Shown in pieces: positions 33,767 to 34,672 of a DNA stretch of 34,672 nt (positions within the stretch are counted from its first letter, which is position 1; each line of letters starts with the position of its first letter). The notes under the pieces were generated by a model that worked only from the letters and a program-made list of their open reading frames with translations, ran no database searches and had not been told where the DNA came from. Position numbers and translations under genes: made by a program. The stretch is from JBOGEN01 sp050743265 (GTDB lineage Bacteria; Actinomycetota; Actinomycetes; JBOGEN01). Location: the NCBI GenBank assembly GCA_050743265.1, contig JBOGEN010000033.1:1-34672 (forward strand), in the 5' to 3' direction.

Positions 33767-34672
33767 GTGGACGTCCGGGTGGTCGGCGCCGGGGTCCTCG
33801 GGCTGTCCGCGGCGGTCCGGCTGCGCGAGGCCGGGTACGACGCCCACGTGGACGCCCGTGACCTGCCGGACGAGACGACCTCCGCCGTCGCAGCGGCGCT
33901 CTGGTACCCGTACGCGGCGTACCCGGAGCACCTGGTGACCCGCTGGTCCGCCCGGGCGTACGCGGTGTTCGCCGGTCTCGCGTCCGACCCGGATGTACCG
34001 GTGTGGATGCGCCGGGGCCGCGAGCTGTGGCGCGAGCCGGCCGAGGACCCCTGGTGGCGTGACGCAGTGCCCGGGTTCGGGCGTGTCCCACCGGACGCGC
34101 TGCCTTCGGGGTACGCCGACGGGTACCTGTTCACGACACCGGTGATCGACATGTCGGGGTACCTGGCCTGGCTCGTCCAGCGGCTCACCTCCCTCGGCGG
34201 CACCCTGACCCGACGCGCGTACGACAGCCTCGACGACGCCCTGGACGGTGCCGGCGTCGTCGTCGACTGCACGGGCCTGGGTGCCAGGGATCTGGTGCCC
34301 GACCCCTCCCTGGTGCCGCTGCGCGGCCAGGTCGTCCGTGTCGGCCAGGTGGGGCTCACCGAGTGGACGCTGGACGAGGGCCATTCCGACGGGCCCACGT
34401 ACGTGGTGCCGCGCGCCCACGACATCGTCTGCGGGGGCACCGCGGGCGAGGGCGACTGGCGGCTGGACCCCGACCCGGCGACGGCCGACGCGATCCTCGC
34501 GCGCTGCCGGGCGCTCGTACCGGCGCTGGCGCACGCCCCGGTGCTCGGGCACCGGGTGGGGCTGCGCCCGGCCCGCTCCCAGGTACGCCTGGAGACCGAG
34601 CGCCGCCCCGGGGGCCCGGTGGTGCACTGCTACGGCCACGGCGGCGCCGGCGTGACCCTGTCGTGGGGCTGC
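33767..34672 (+). CDS. D-amino-acid oxidase (DAAO), truncated by the window end
   Basis: The first 302 residues of a flavoprotein, still open at the right edge with only a few residues probably missing. VVGAGVLGLSAAVRLREAG (5-23) is the FAD-binding fold. TSAVAAALWYPY is the substrate-side helix, TYVVPRAHDIVCGGTAGEGDW the conserved sheet and GLRPARSQVRLE carries the substrate-carboxylate arginine. VHCYGHGGAGVTLSWGC is the family's C-terminal signature. It oxidises D-amino acids to 2-oxo acids, ammonia and H2O2. GTG 33767 has GAGG (33756-33759) 7 nt upstream, overlapping the nucS stop. Glycine oxidase is the main alternative, but the C-terminal signature favours DAAO. Confidence 0.88.
   Translation, partial: MDVRVVGAGVLGLSAAVRLREAGYDAHVDARDLPDETTSAVAAALWYPYAAYPEHLVTRWSARAYAVFAGLASDPDVPVWMRRGRELWREPAEDPWWRDAVPGFGRVPPDALPSGYADGYLFTTPVIDMSGYLAWLVQRLTSLGGTLTRRAYDSLDDALDGAGVVVDCTGLGARDLVPDPSLVPLRGQVVRVGQVGLTEWTLDEGHSDGPTYVVPRAHDIVCGGTAGEGDWRLDPDPATADAILARCRALVPALAHAPVLGHRVGLRPARSQVRLETERRPGGPVVHCYGHGGAGVTLSWGC

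Overview
The window is dense, very GC-rich chromosomal DNA (well above 70% G+C by eye). It holds 30 protein-coding genes, two of them cut by the window ends. The gene content points to the class Actinomycetes: the GlgE maltosyltransferase pathway, NucS, a FilP/Scy-type coiled-coil protein, a CCGGG-tailed FmdB protein and many GTG starts. I cannot name the genus. I see no rRNA, tRNA, CRISPR array, insertion sequence or phage gene. This looks like core metabolism, not a mobile or defence island.

Region 1 (1-5.9 kb) holds two plus-strand genes, a sugar-type methyltransferase and a DUF885 metallopeptidase-like protein. They converge on a minus-strand operon of enoyl-CoA hydratase, methyltransferase and beta-helix acyltransferase. 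This set recalls the mycobacterial Rv3030-Rv3039c polymethylated-glucan locus. A secreted metzincin protease follows. Region 2 (6-18.3 kb) is alpha-glucan metabolism. glgX is followed by glgP, which diverges from a tightly coupled glgE-treS-mak-glgB operon. Together they encode trehalose to maltose to maltose-1-phosphate to branched alpha-glucan, plus debranching and phosphorolysis.

Region 3 (18.3-26.9 kb) combines a thioredoxin-TPR chaperone, an isobutyryl-CoA-mutase-type B12 mutase large subunit, a PH-domain membrane protein coupled to a 52-residue membrane peptide, the MeaB mutase chaperone, a thiolase, methylmalonyl-CoA epimerase, a 49-residue membrane peptide and crotonyl-CoA carboxylase/reductase. 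With the tandem 3-hydroxyacyl-CoA dehydrogenase at 31-33 kb and the hydratase at 4-5 kb, this can assemble C4 acyl-CoAs (acetyl-CoA to acetoacetyl- to crotonyl- to ethylmalonyl/butyryl-CoA) and exchange butyryl-, isobutyryl- and methylmalonyl-CoA pools. Region 4 (26.9-34.7 kb) has the FilP-like cytoskeletal protein, an AI-2E-family transporter with a His-rich N-terminus, an alpha/beta hydrolase, two small zinc-binding proteins, the dehydrogenase, the mismatch endonuclease NucS and a truncated D-amino-acid oxidase.

From memory, the order nucS - filP - epimerase - thiolase - meaB - icmA - thioredoxin - glgB - mak - treS - glgE - glgP parallels the Streptomyces coelicolor SCO5385-SCO5444 interval in condensed form, with ccr as an addition. 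The points most worth a second look are the icmA specificity residues, a perfect 16-bp palindrome at the ccr promoter, a recurring TANNNT box 6-8 nt before start codons (leaderless transcription), the regular 11-residue repeats of the FilP-like protein, and the PH/52-residue membrane protein pair.
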